DNA of 7,853 nt from Chloroflexi bacterium RBG_16_64_32 (GTDB lineage Bacteria; Chloroflexota; Dehalococcoidia; SM23-28-2; RBG-16-64-32): positions 422 to 8,274 of the forward strand of contig MGNZ01000106.1 of assembly GCA_001795235.1 (NCBI GenBank), written 5' to 3'. The translations under genes and the position numbers were made by a program. Positions 1-7,429 of this stretch are shown here, piece after piece. A model generated the notes under the pieces. It was not told the origin of the DNA. It saw nothing but the letters and a program-made list of their open reading frames with translations, and ran no database searches. The stretch's first letter is position 1; each line of letters starts with the position of its first letter.

Positions 1-638
1 ATCACCCGCACGCTCTGCACCGGCCACACGTCCGCCACCAGCTCCAGCATCCGCGCCGCCCGCCTGTCTTCGTAGCCCAGGTCGACGCCCACAACACAGT
101 CGCCAAGCAGCTCTGCCGCCGACGCCCGCGCCGGCCGGCAGTTAACGGTGAGCCCTGCGCCCTGTTCGGCGAAGAAGTCCTCGCCCGTTGCCGGGGAGTA
201 CGTCAGCCCCAGCAGCGGCTCCCGCCGGTAGCACAGCGCGATGTTGAACGCGAAGTACGGTATCCCCCGTGAGAAGTTGTGCGTGCCGTCCAGAGGGTCC
301 ACCACCCACATCCATCCCTCGTCGCGACACACGGGACTCGGGACACGCGACACGGCATCTTCGTGTCTCGTGTCTCGTGTCTCCTGTCTCGGAGACATCT
401 CCTCAGAGAGGACAGCGTGGTCAGGGTATTCGAGGCGCAGGAGTTCGATAACAGCGTGCTCCGCCGCCAGGTCTGTCTCCGTCACGAAGTTCCCCCGACC
501 CTTCACGCGCACGTCGTGACGCGACCCGCCCGCCCGGTCAGGGAAAGCCGCCATGATGACCCGCCCGGCCTCCTGGGCGCACATCCGCGCCACCTCCGCG
601 GCCGTCTTGCCGCTGCGGGAAAGGGGGAGCTCAGGCAT
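1..638 (-). CDS. Inositol monophosphatase family protein (SuhB/IMPase-like), 3' end outside window
   Basis: Mg2+-dependent sugar or inositol phosphate phosphatase of the IMPase superfamily, probably cytoplasmic. The exact substrate (inositol-1-phosphate, histidinol phosphate or another) cannot be decided. I translated 212 codons by hand; the frame is open to the window edge. Visible landmarks are a helix with AQEAGRVI (about 21-28), KGRGNFVTETD (46-56), the first metal-ligand motif LSEE (77-80), and the signature WVVDPLDGTHNF (111-122) with D114 and D117. The C-terminal WD-x-AA-type motif lies beyond base 1, so completeness is unknown. Start: ATG at 638 lies 9 bases after the argS stop and keeps the first helix. 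It has only a weak GGAG far upstream. The internal ATG at 584 has a strong GGAGGTG at 591-597 but would trim that helix. Odd feature: residues about 83-105 come from an inserted inverted repeat (325-391). The spacing E79 to D114 is 35 residues, against about 17-20 as I recall for E. coli SuhB and human IMPA1. Confidence 0.92.
   Translation of the reverse strand, partial: MPELPLSRSGKTAAEVARMCAQEAGRVIMAAFPDRAGGSRHDVRVKGRGNFVTETDLAAEHAVIELLRLEYPDHAVLSEEMSPRQETRDTRHEDAVSRVPSPVCRDEGWMWVVDPLDGTHNFSRGIPYFAFNIALCYRREPLLGLTYSPATGEDFFAEQGAGLTVNCRPARASAAELLGDCVVGVDLGYEDRRAARMLELVADVWPVQSVRV
325..391. repeat. Imperfect inverted repeat of 7-base units inside the IMPase coding sequence
   Basis: The arms are 325-354 and 362-391 (30 bases each), separated by the 7-base spacer GCATCTT (355-361). 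By hand alignment 24 of 30 arm positions match. The right arm is three CGTGTCT units plus CCTGTCT. The left arm is the degenerate series CGACACA, CGGGACT, CGGGACA, CGCGACA and CG, so both arms have period 7. On the minus strand it is read in frame by the phosphatase gene, giving an Arg/Asp/Thr/Glu-rich segment (about residues 83-105) where other family members have a short loop. No stop triplet occurs in any of the six frames. I infer a mobile or dispersed small palindromic element. Only one copy is in this window, so mobility is unproven. Confidence 0.88.
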
Positions 639-647
639 GCGGCCCGG

Positions 648-2306
648 CTACATGCGCTCCGGCGCGCTGACGCCCATCAGGCCCAGGGCCCGCGCCAGGG
701 CCAGCTTGGCCGCCGCGACCAGCTTCAGCCGCGCCTTCGACAGCGCCTCGTCGTCGGACACTACGCGGCACTTCTCGTAGAAGTCGTGAAACGCCGCCGC
801 CAGGTCCATCGCGTAGTACGGGAGCTGGTGCGGCTCCAGACTCACAGCCACGCTCTCCACCAGCTCCGCGAGCTGGAGCATCTTGCGCACCAGAGCCAGC
901 TCCGACTCGTGGGTAAGGAGCGAGACATCGCCGTCTTCGAACGACCGGATGCGCTCCGCCGCGTGCGACAGGATGCCGGCGATGCGGGCGTGGGCGTACT
1001 GCACGTAGTAGACGGGGTTCTCGGCGCTCTGGCGCTTGGCCAGCTCGATGTCGAAGTCCATGTGCGAGTCGGCCGCCCGCGACACAAAGAAGAAGCGCAC
1101 CGCGTCCGCCCCCACCTCCTCCACCACCTCCCGCAGAGTGACGACCTCGCCCGCCCGTTTGGACAGCCGCACCACCTCCGCACCCCGTTTGAGGGTGACA
1201 AGCTGGTAGAGGATGATCGTGAGCCGCTCCGGGTCAACCCCCAGCGCCGCCGCCGCCGCCTTCATCCGCGGCACGTGTCCCTGGTGATCGGCGCCCCAGA
1301 CGTCGATCACCCGCTGAAAGCCGCGCACCAGGAACTTATCGTAATGATAGGCGATGTCCGACGCGAAGTAGGTGGGCGCGCCCGTTGACCGCACGAGCAC
1401 ATTGTCCTTTTCGTCTCCCAGCTCTGAGGAGGAGAGCCACACTGCGCCCTCTCGCTCCGTGACGAAGCCGCCATCCCTCAGGTGCGCCAGCGACTTCTCG
1501 TAAGTGCCGTCCGAGTACAGCGACCGCTCCGAGAACCAGCGGTCATAGTGGACGCCTACCATCGCCAGGTCGTCCCTGATCACGTCCATCATCCGCGTCA
1601 CGCCCAGGTCGTGAACCTCCGGAGGGTACGGCTCCCCCGGCGGCGCCAGCAGGGAGTCGCCCTTCTCCTCCCTCAGCCTCTGCGCCAGGCTGATCATGTA
1701 CTCGCCCGGATAGCCGCCCTCCGGTATCTCCACCTCGCGGCCGAAAAGCTGCTGGTAGCGGGCGTAGAGAGTGGCGGCGAACGTCTCCGTTTGCGTCCCG
1801 GCATCGTTAACTAGGTACTCGCGCTGGACCTGATAGCCAGCGGCGGCCAGGACGTTGGCCAGCGTGTCTCCCAGAGCCAGACCGCGGCCGTTGCCCACGT
1901 GGATCGGGCCCACCGGATTGGCGGAGACGTACTCCACCTGAAGGGACCGGCCCCCGCCCAGGGGGACGTCCCCGAAGCGCTCCCCCGCCTCCAGGATAGC
2001 GTCCACCTGTGCCGCCAGCCACGAAGGGGATAGCCGGATGTTCAGGAACCCCGGCGGCGCCACGTCCACCGATCCCACCGCCTCGTCCAGGTCCATGTGC
2101 TTGACGGCGGTCTTAGCGATCTCCATGGGGCTCTGCCCGGCCAAGCGCGCAAGTCGCATCGCCAGACTGGAGGCATAGTCGCCGTGCTCCGGACGCTGCG
2201 GACGCTCCAGGGGCGCGTCAGGCACGGCCACGGCGGGCAGATCGCCGGCCGCCTGCGCCTTGCGCACCGCCTCCGATATCAGGCGTTCCAGTTCGTGCTT
2301 GACCAT
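648..2306 (-). CDS. argS: Arginyl-tRNA synthetase (class I)
   Basis: Charges tRNA-Arg with arginine using ATP, in the cytoplasm. The product is 552 residues, usual for bacterial ArgS. Domains in order: the N-terminal Add-1 tRNA-recognition domain (about 1-95), the Rossmann catalytic core (about 120-390) and the helical DALR anticodon-binding domain (about 430-552). Core landmarks are EYVSANPVGPIHVGNGRG (125-142), whose HVGN at 136-139 is the HIGH-type ATP motif, and VWGADHQGHVPRMKA (336-350). RLSKRAG (380-386) stands in for KMSKS, which is commonly degenerate in ArgS. VQYAHARI (435-442) opens the DALR domain, and the C-terminus GVSAPERM is typical. I chose ATG 2306 because MVKHELERLI is where family homology should begin and AGGAGG (2311-2316) precedes it, although only 4 bases away. 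An in-frame ATG at 2354 would add 16 atypical residues and lies upstream of a GC hairpin. The TAG stop is in the same frame as the downstream phosphatase gene, 9 bases on. Confidence 0.97.
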   Translation of the reverse strand: MVKHELERLISEAVRKAQAAGDLPAVAVPDAPLERPQRPEHGDYASSLAMRLARLAGQSPMEIAKTAVKHMDLDEAVGSVDVAPPGFLNIRLSPSWLAAQVDAILEAGERFGDVPLGGGRSLQVEYVSANPVGPIHVGNGRGLALGDTLANVLAAAGYQVQREYLVNDAGTQTETFAATLYARYQQLFGREVEIPEGGYPGEYMISLAQRLREEKGDSLLAPPGEPYPPEVHDLGVTRMMDVIRDDLAMVGVHYDRWFSERSLYSDGTYEKSLAHLRDGGFVTEREGAVWLSSSELGDEKDNVLVRSTGAPTYFASDIAYHYDKFLVRGFQRVIDVWGADHQGHVPRMKAAAAALGVDPERLTIILYQLVTLKRGAEVVRLSKRAGEVVTLREVVEEVGADAVRFFFVSRAADSHMDFDIELAKRQSAENPVYYVQYAHARIAGILSHAAERIRSFEDGDVSLLTHESELALVRKMLQLAELVESVAVSLEPHQLPYYAMDLAAAFHDFYEKCRVVSDDEALSKARLKLVAAAKLALARALGLMGVSAPERM

Positions 2307-2327
2307 CGCCCTCCTGAAAGCACTATA

Positions 2328-2347
2328 CCGCCCCCGGCGAGGGGCGG
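2328..2347 (-). other. GC hairpin in recG-argS spacer
   Basis: On the minus strand CCGCCCC (2341-2347) and GGGGCGG (2328-2334) form a perfect 7-bp stem around a 6-base loop, 22 bases upstream of the argS ATG. The following sequence TATAGTGCTTTC has no T tract, so it is a poor intrinsic terminator. It may be a leader structure, a 3'-end stabiliser for the recG message, or a weak attenuator. The structure is seen directly; the role is inference. Confidence 0.5.
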
Positions 2348-2361
2348 CATTCACAGCCTCA

Positions 2362-2370
2362 ATTCTACCA
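2362..2370 (-). promoter_or_regulatory. Possible extended -10 promoter for argS
   Basis: The minus strand reads TGGTAGAAT, an extended -10 (TGn plus a 5-of-6 match to TATAAT), in the 81-base spacer between recG and argS. No convincing -35 is found at the usual distance. If used, the transcript would carry a leader of about 50 bases that includes the hairpin at 2328-2347. The spacer is longer than others in this gene run, which fits an internal promoter, but this is a weak call. Confidence 0.28.
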
Positions 2371-2387
2371 GCCGCACAGCCGCCCCG

Positions 2388-4844
2388 CTAGGACGCCTCC
2401 GCCGTGATGCGGCCCCACAACTCTTCAACCCGCGCCGCCAGCGCCCGGTGCTCCCGCCGCTTTAGCTCCGGGTCGGCCTCCAGCAACCGGGTCGCCTCCG
2501 TCCGGGCCTGCTCGATGAGGGCCACATCTGTTAAACGCGCCACCTTGAGGTCAGGCAAACCGGATTGCCGCGTTCCAAAGTATTCTCCCGGCCCGCGGAT
2601 GCGCAGGTCCTCCTCCGCCAGCCTGAAACCGTCGTGAGTCGTCTCCATGATGCGCAGGCGCTCCTGCGCCTCCTCCGACGGGTTCTCAGACAGCAGCAGG
2701 CAGTACGCCTGCTCGCTGCTGCGCCGCACGCGGCCTCGAAACTGATGGAGCTGGGCCAGCCCAAAGCGGTCGGCGCCCTCCACCAGCATCACCGTGGCGT
2801 TGGGCACGTCGATCCCCACCTCCACCACCGCCGTCGACACCAGCACATCCAGACCGCCGTCCCGGAACGCCCGCATCACCTCATCCTTCTCGCCCGGCGC
2901 CATGCGGCCGTGGAGCAGGCCCAGGCGCGTGTCCGCGAACACGTCCGTACACAGCCGTTCGTACTCCTGCACCGCCGCCCGCGCCGCCACCGCCTCCGAC
3001 TCCTCCACCAGCGGGCAGATGATGTACGCCTGCCTTCCGGCGCCTATCCGCTTGCGCAAGAAGTCGTACGCCTGCTCGCGCTGGTCCGGTCGCAGGCGAT
3101 GCGTCTTCACCGGCGGACGGCCCGGCGGCATCTCGTCCAGGACGGTTATATCCAGGTCGCCGTAAACGGTGAGGGCCAGGGTACGGGGTATCGGCGTGGC
3201 GGTCATCACAAGCACGTGCGGACTGGCGCCCTTCTGGCGCAACGCCGCCCGCTGCTCCACACCGAACCTGTGCTGCTCGTCCACGACGACCAGACCCAGC
3301 CGGTCGAACGAGACATCCTCCTGGATTAGCGCCTGCGTACCGATAGCGATACCCGTCTCCCCGCGAGCGATGCTGTCCTGCGCCGCCGCCTTGTCCGCTG
3401 CTTTTAGCCCTCCCCGCAGGAGCGTCACCCGCAGGGGCCCCTCCAGATAGTCCGGCGAGAATACGCCCCGCCACAGCTCATCCTGCCCGCCTGACAGCAG
3501 CCCGCAGAACGTACGGTAGTGCTGCTCTGCCAGCACCTCCGTGGGGGCCATTATCGCGCCCTGATAGCCGCTGGCGACCGCCGCCAGCAGCGCCATGGCC
3601 GCCACCACTGTCTTGCCGCTGCCCACGTCGCCCTCCAGCAGGCGGCTCATGGGCACGTTGCGCCCGATGTCCCGCAGCACCTCGTCCACCGCCCGCCGCT
3701 GTGCCCCCGTGAGAGCGAATGGCAGCGAGCGGGCAAACCCATTGCGGACCGCCTCCGGCAACGCCAGCTCCTGCGCCGCGCCGGCCGCCTGCCACTCCTT
3801 CCGCCGGCGCACCACCCCCAGCTCGATGTGCAGCAGCTCCTCCAGAGCGAACCGCCTCCGCCCCTCGTCCGCCTGCCGCTGCGAGTCGGGAACGTGTACC
3901 TGCCGCATCGCCTGCGCCGCCGGCAGTACACCGAGACGCCGCCTCACGTCCTCCGGCAGCGTCTCCTCCAGCCCGTCCGCGAACGTCTCCACCGCCTCCC
4001 GGGTCAGCCGCCGAACCAGCCGCTGGGGAAGACCCTCCGTGCCCGGGTACACCGGCACCAGTCGCCGCGTGTGAAGCGAGTCCCCCTCCAGCGTTTCCCA
4101 CTCCGGGTTCTCCATCTGCATCCGGCCGCGGAACGCCGTCACCTTGCCGCTCAGGGCGATCTTCATTCCCGCCCTTAGCTGGCGTCCCACATAGGTATTT
4201 CCCCACCAGACTACCCGCAGCGTTCCTGTTTCGTCGCCGATCACCGCCTCGCTGGCCTTGCGGCGGCCCACCAGCCCCGCACCCGCCGACCACACCTCGC
4301 CCAGTACCGTCTGCTCCTCGCCCACCGCCAGCCGCGCCACGGGCCGCACCTGCGAGAAGTCGTTGTAGCGGAAAGGGAACAACCATAGCAGATCGCGCAC
4401 GTTCTCCACGCCCAACTTCTTGAGCTTGGCGGCGTAGCCCCGGCTCACCCCCTTAAACGCGCCTACCGGCGAGTCCAGCGTCTCGGCTGCAGTGGCTGAC
4501 CTGGCCCGCACGCCCTCACGGCTTCCCCGTGGCTGCCGGACAGCCGGGGTGGGTTTCGACTCTTGCGTTTCGAGGGGCGGGGATGAAGCGTCGGCCATCG
4601 GCTCCTCCAGCGCCAGCTCCAGCTCCTCCACCACGCGTTTGCGCTGGACTGGATGGAGCGCACGGTAGCCCCCGGACGGCAGAGAGCTCAGCACACGCCG
4701 GAAGCGGTGATCCGCTGGGATGAGCGGCCCCGATACGACCCGCTGCAGGTACGCGTCCAGGCCCCCGATCACCGCCGTATCCGCGAACTTCCGCGAGCGC
4801 TCAAGCGCCAGCACCTTGCGCAGCCTTTGGAGCGCCTCCGTCAA
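2388..4844 (-). CDS. recG: ATP-dependent DNA helicase RecG
   Basis: Superfamily 2 double-stranded DNA translocase that remodels stalled replication forks and branch-migrates Holliday junctions. The product is 818 residues, longer than the E. coli protein (about 690), because of an N-terminal extension (about 1-125). The extension ends in a low-complexity Pro/Ser/Glu linker (about 83-120). A helix-hairpin-like FKGVSRGYAAKLKKLGV (from about 129) and the wedge/OB domain (about 170-270) follow. Helicase motifs: GDVGSGKT (Walker A, about 405-412), VVDEQHRFG (DEQH box, about 520), TATPIPRT (about 549), STAVVEVGIDVP (about 670) and QFRGRVRR (about 700). The C-terminal hallmark GPGEYFGTRQSG is at about 750. 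The assigned start is TTG at 4844, 4 bases after the degV stop. The nearest purine-rich run (4857-4864) is rather far, so translation may depend on coupling to degV. GTG at 4814 is a less likely alternative because it would lose LQRLRK. Confidence 0.96.
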   Translation of the reverse strand: MTEALQRLRKVLALERSRKFADTAVIGGLDAYLQRVVSGPLIPADHRFRRVLSSLPSGGYRALHPVQRKRVVEELELALEEPMADASSPPLETQESKPTPAVRQPRGSREGVRARSATAAETLDSPVGAFKGVSRGYAAKLKKLGVENVRDLLWLFPFRYNDFSQVRPVARLAVGEEQTVLGEVWSAGAGLVGRRKASEAVIGDETGTLRVVWWGNTYVGRQLRAGMKIALSGKVTAFRGRMQMENPEWETLEGDSLHTRRLVPVYPGTEGLPQRLVRRLTREAVETFADGLEETLPEDVRRRLGVLPAAQAMRQVHVPDSQRQADEGRRRFALEELLHIELGVVRRRKEWQAAGAAQELALPEAVRNGFARSLPFALTGAQRRAVDEVLRDIGRNVPMSRLLEGDVGSGKTVVAAMALLAAVASGYQGAIMAPTEVLAEQHYRTFCGLLSGGQDELWRGVFSPDYLEGPLRVTLLRGGLKAADKAAAQDSIARGETGIAIGTQALIQEDVSFDRLGLVVVDEQHRFGVEQRAALRQKGASPHVLVMTATPIPRTLALTVYGDLDITVLDEMPPGRPPVKTHRLRPDQREQAYDFLRKRIGAGRQAYIICPLVEESEAVAARAAVQEYERLCTDVFADTRLGLLHGRMAPGEKDEVMRAFRDGGLDVLVSTAVVEVGIDVPNATVMLVEGADRFGLAQLHQFRGRVRRSSEQAYCLLLSENPSEEAQERLRIMETTHDGFRLAEEDLRIRGPGEYFGTRQSGLPDLKVARLTDVALIEQARTEATRLLEADPELKRREHRALAARVEELWGRITAEAS

Positions 4845-4848
4845 GCGG

Positions 4849-5694
4849 CTACTTTTCCCCCTCCAGAAGGCCCAATCCTAGAACGCCCGGACCGCCGTGC
4901 GTACCTATCACCGGGCCAAAGCGTCCCACCCAGATGTTCACGTCCGGCATAACCTCAGCCAGACGCTGCTGAAAGTCGTGTGCGTCCTGCGGATTAGTGG
5001 AATACCCGATCGCCACCTCCCGAAGGTTTGGATATGAAGTCGCGATCTGGAACAACCGGTCCAGGGCGCGGGCCTTCGTTCTCACCCGCTCCCACGGGTG
5101 GACCTCGCCGTCTTGAAGCGAGAGCAACGGCTTAACCCGCAGCATCCCCCCCAGGAACGCCCTCGCCCGACCGATTCGGCCTCCACGGCGCACGTATTCC
5201 AGCGTGTCCAGCAGGATGTAGATGCGGAGGCGCTGTACCACGCTCTCCACGGTTGCCTTTATCTGATCGATCTTCCCCCCCTCCCGCGCCACCCGCGCCG
5301 CCGCCATCGTGGCGATGGTCAGCCCCAGAGAGACGACCCTCGAGTCGATCACCTCGATCCGCGCGCCGCGGTCCGTCAGGATCTGGGCCGCCTGGCAGGC
5401 GTTGCCGTACGTCGCGGACAGTTTGGACGACAGGTGGATCGAAACGATCTCATTCGTCTGCTTCAACAACGGCTCGTAGGCCTCGAGGAAATCCCCTACC
5501 GAGGGCGCCGAGGTGGTGGGAAGCACATTGCCGTGGATCAGCTTGTCGTAGAACAGGTCGTGGCTGATCTCGATGCCCTCCCGGAACGCCTCGTCGCCGA
5601 ATATGACGCTCAGCGGGACGATGGTGATACCGAGATTGTGAGCGAACTCAAGGGGTAGGTCGGCGGTGCTGTCTGTGACAATCCTAACGGCCAC
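4849..5694 (-). CDS. DegV family fatty-acid-binding protein (FakB-type)
   Basis: Binds a long-chain fatty acid and presents it to the kinase FakA, giving acyl-phosphate for membrane phospholipid synthesis; cytoplasmic. The 281-residue length is typical of DegV. Seen: N-terminal VTDSTADLP (6-14), TTSAPSVGDF (60-69), the HLSSKLSATYGNA region (87-99), DTLEYVRRGGRIG (163-175) and GTHGGPGVLG (264-273) near the C-terminus. T61, S93 and H266 fall at the positions I recall as carboxylate-contacting residues in S. aureus FakB proteins, supporting ligand binding. The start is GTG at 5694, with GAGGAG (5701-5706) six bases upstream. It lies 55 bases after fakA and 4 bases before recG. The chain-length preference of the bound fatty acid cannot be read from sequence. 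Confidence 0.94.
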   Translation of the reverse strand: MAVRIVTDSTADLPLEFAHNLGITIVPLSVIFGDEAFREGIEISHDLFYDKLIHGNVLPTTSAPSVGDFLEAYEPLLKQTNEIVSIHLSSKLSATYGNACQAAQILTDRGARIEVIDSRVVSLGLTIATMAAARVAREGGKIDQIKATVESVVQRLRIYILLDTLEYVRRGGRIGRARAFLGGMLRVKPLLSLQDGEVHPWERVRTKARALDRLFQIATSYPNLREVAIGYSTNPQDAHDFQQRLAEVMPDVNIWVGRFGPVIGTHGGPGVLGLGLLEGEK

Positions 5695-5749
5695 TTCGCG
5701 CTCCTCAACGGGGAGTATATCAGCCGCGCCTGCCCAGTTGGAACGGGGG

Positions 5750-7402
5750 CTACTCTAGAGAGATGATGTAATTGTAGTGCGGCTGCCCCCCGTCAACGAT
5801 TTCGACCTCGTACTGGGGCAACGCCGCATGTATCCGGTCCGCGAGCGATTCCGCGTCGGCCTTCCGGGTGTCAGCCCCATGATATAGCGTCACCAGACTG
5901 GCCCCAACGGCCTCGATGTCTTGCACCGCTCGCAGCGCCCCCTCCTCTGCCGTATCCGCCGCCAGCTTTAGCTCGTCATCCGCAATGGCGATGATCTGAC
6001 CCTCGCGCACCTGCACACCGCCCACGCTGGTGGAGCGCACCGCCCGGCAGACCTCCACCGTATGCACCCCCTGACGCGCCTCCTCCATCACCGCCACGTT
6101 CCCCTCCAGGTCCATGTCCTGATTAAGGGCGAGAACAGCGGCTATCCCTTGGGGGATGGAGTTCGTCTCCACCACCCGAAGCCGTTTCTGCGTCAGCCCC
6201 GCTGCCTGCTTCGCCGCCATGACTATGTTCTTGTCGTTTGGCAAGACGATAACGTCGTCCGACGGGCATGCCTCTACGGCGTCCAGGATATCGCGCGTGC
6301 TTGGGTTCATCGTCGGCCCGCCCGGCACTATCTTCGTGCAGCCCACGCTGCGGAACACTGTGGCCATCCCCTTGCCGGCCGCAACCGCAACCGTTGATAT
6401 CGCCCCGGGCTGGGCATCCACATCAGCCTGAGCCTCGTGCATCTCCAGGAACCGGTCCGCCTGCTGCCGTATGTTGTCCACTTTCACTTGCAGCAACGAG
6501 CCGGCTTTCGTGCCGTGGCTTAACGCCGCCCCGGGATCATCCGTGTGCAGGTGCACACGCACCAGCCGGTCGTCTCCGACCACCAGCACCGAGTCTCCCA
6601 GCAATAGCATCTGCTCCCGCACCCCGTCCGGCTCTAGCCCTGCGCCCCCGATTAGGAACTCGGTGCAGTACCCGTACAGCGACGCTTCCTGCTCGTGGAG
6701 TTGGGAGGTCACGGTTAGCCACTCTTGTCCAACCTCCCCCGCCGACACGCTGGCGGGTATCTCCATCGGCTCTCCCCTCAGGTGACGGACCATACCGTCC
6801 AACAGCACAAGCAGCCCCTTGCCGCCGGCGTCCACGACCCCTGCCTCGGCCAGCACCGGCAGCAACGTCGGCGTGCGCTCCAGGCTCTCCGAAGCCGCCT
6901 CCACCGTGGTCTCCAAAATACCGACAATGTCCCGCGACCCCGAGTCGAGCGCCTTTCGCGCCGCATCCGACGCCTCCCGCATCACCGTAAGGATGGTGCC
7001 CTCCACCGGCTTGGTGACGGCCTGGTAGGCCGCGCCCGCACCCTCCTCCATCCCCCGCACCCAGGCGGCGGCGTCGATGCTCTCCGCCTCGGCTAGCGCC
7101 CGCGCCATGCCGCGGACGATCTGCGAGAGTATCACGCCGGAGTTGCCCCGGGCGCCCATGAGCGCGCCGTGCGACATACACGACATCATCTTGCCCGCGC
7201 CCTCATCGGGGCAGCTCTGCGCCTCCTCCATGACGGCGCGCATGGTGAGGTGCATGTTCGTGCCGGTGTCGCCGTCAGGCACGGGAAAGACGTTGATCGC
7301 GTTGACGGAATCGGCGTGCTTCTGCAGCCAGGCGGCGGCGGCGGCGAACATCTCGCGGAGTTGGCCGCCGGAGAGTGTTTCGATGGTCACGCGGGTGGCC
7401 AT
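5750..7402 (-). CDS. fakA: FakA/DAK2-domain fatty acid kinase subunit (YloV-like)
   Basis: ATP-dependent kinase that phosphorylates fatty acid held by a FakB/DegV partner; cytoplasmic. The 550 residues match the family. The N-terminal DhaL-type kinase domain (about 1-210) contains NVFPVPDGDTGTNMHLT (37-53), with the Mg-nucleotide aspartates D43 and D45, and GARGNSGVILSQ (83-94). The middle domain (about 225-320) has YGYCTEFL (243-250) and VHLHTDDPG (283-291). C246, H284 and H286 correspond to the Cys/His cluster described in S. aureus FakA. The C-terminal domain (about 335-550) ends in the family-typical DGGQPHYNYIISLE. The start ATG 7402 has GGGGTG (7407-7412) four bases upstream. The degV/FakB gene directly downstream supplies a likely partner. 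Earlier annotations call such proteins dihydroxyacetone kinase-like phosphatase; no glycolytic role is implied here. Confidence 0.94.
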   Translation of the reverse strand: MATRVTIETLSGGQLREMFAAAAAWLQKHADSVNAINVFPVPDGDTGTNMHLTMRAVMEEAQSCPDEGAGKMMSCMSHGALMGARGNSGVILSQIVRGMARALAEAESIDAAAWVRGMEEGAGAAYQAVTKPVEGTILTVMREASDAARKALDSGSRDIVGILETTVEAASESLERTPTLLPVLAEAGVVDAGGKGLLVLLDGMVRHLRGEPMEIPASVSAGEVGQEWLTVTSQLHEQEASLYGYCTEFLIGGAGLEPDGVREQMLLLGDSVLVVGDDRLVRVHLHTDDPGAALSHGTKAGSLLQVKVDNIRQQADRFLEMHEAQADVDAQPGAISTVAVAAGKGMATVFRSVGCTKIVPGGPTMNPSTRDILDAVEACPSDDVIVLPNDKNIVMAAKQAAGLTQKRLRVVETNSIPQGIAAVLALNQDMDLEGNVAVMEEARQGVHTVEVCRAVRSTSVGGVQVREGQIIAIADDELKLAADTAEEGALRAVQDIEAVGASLVTLYHGADTRKADAESLADRIHAALPQYEVEIVDGGQPHYNYIISLE

Positions 7403-7429
7403 GGTTCACCCCACTTCCCGGAGGTTGCT

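Noticed and set aside
325..391. CRISPR array or transposon end
   Set aside because: The heptamers are contiguous without spacers, and no transposase or paired terminal repeat is present in the window.
1..638. Phosphatase gene as a pseudogene because of the insertion
   Set aside because: The frame stays open through the insert, and conserved motifs continue on both sides in the same frame.
279..1388. Plus-strand open frame of 369 codons opposite argS and the phosphatase gene
   Set aside because: It is antisense to well-supported genes, Arg/His-rich as expected from reading GC-rich codons backwards, and has no recognisable motif.
1888..1899. HVGN instead of HIGH in ArgS as a catalytic defect
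   Set aside because: HxGN variants occur in functional ArgS proteins of other bacteria, and the surrounding core is intact.
2322..2327. TATAGT on the minus strand as a -10 for argS
   Set aside because: The predicted start would fall within the ribosome binding site at 2311-2316, leaving no usable leader.
2565..3329. Plus-strand open frame of 254 codons opposite recG
   Set aside because: It mirrors the recG helicase region and its composition is that of a shadow frame. Other long frames over recG (for example 3478-4386 and 3719-4423) fail for the same reason.
5714..5719. TATACT on the minus strand as a -10 for degV
   Set aside because: Transcription would begin on top of the GAGGAG ribosome binding site, and no -35 is present.
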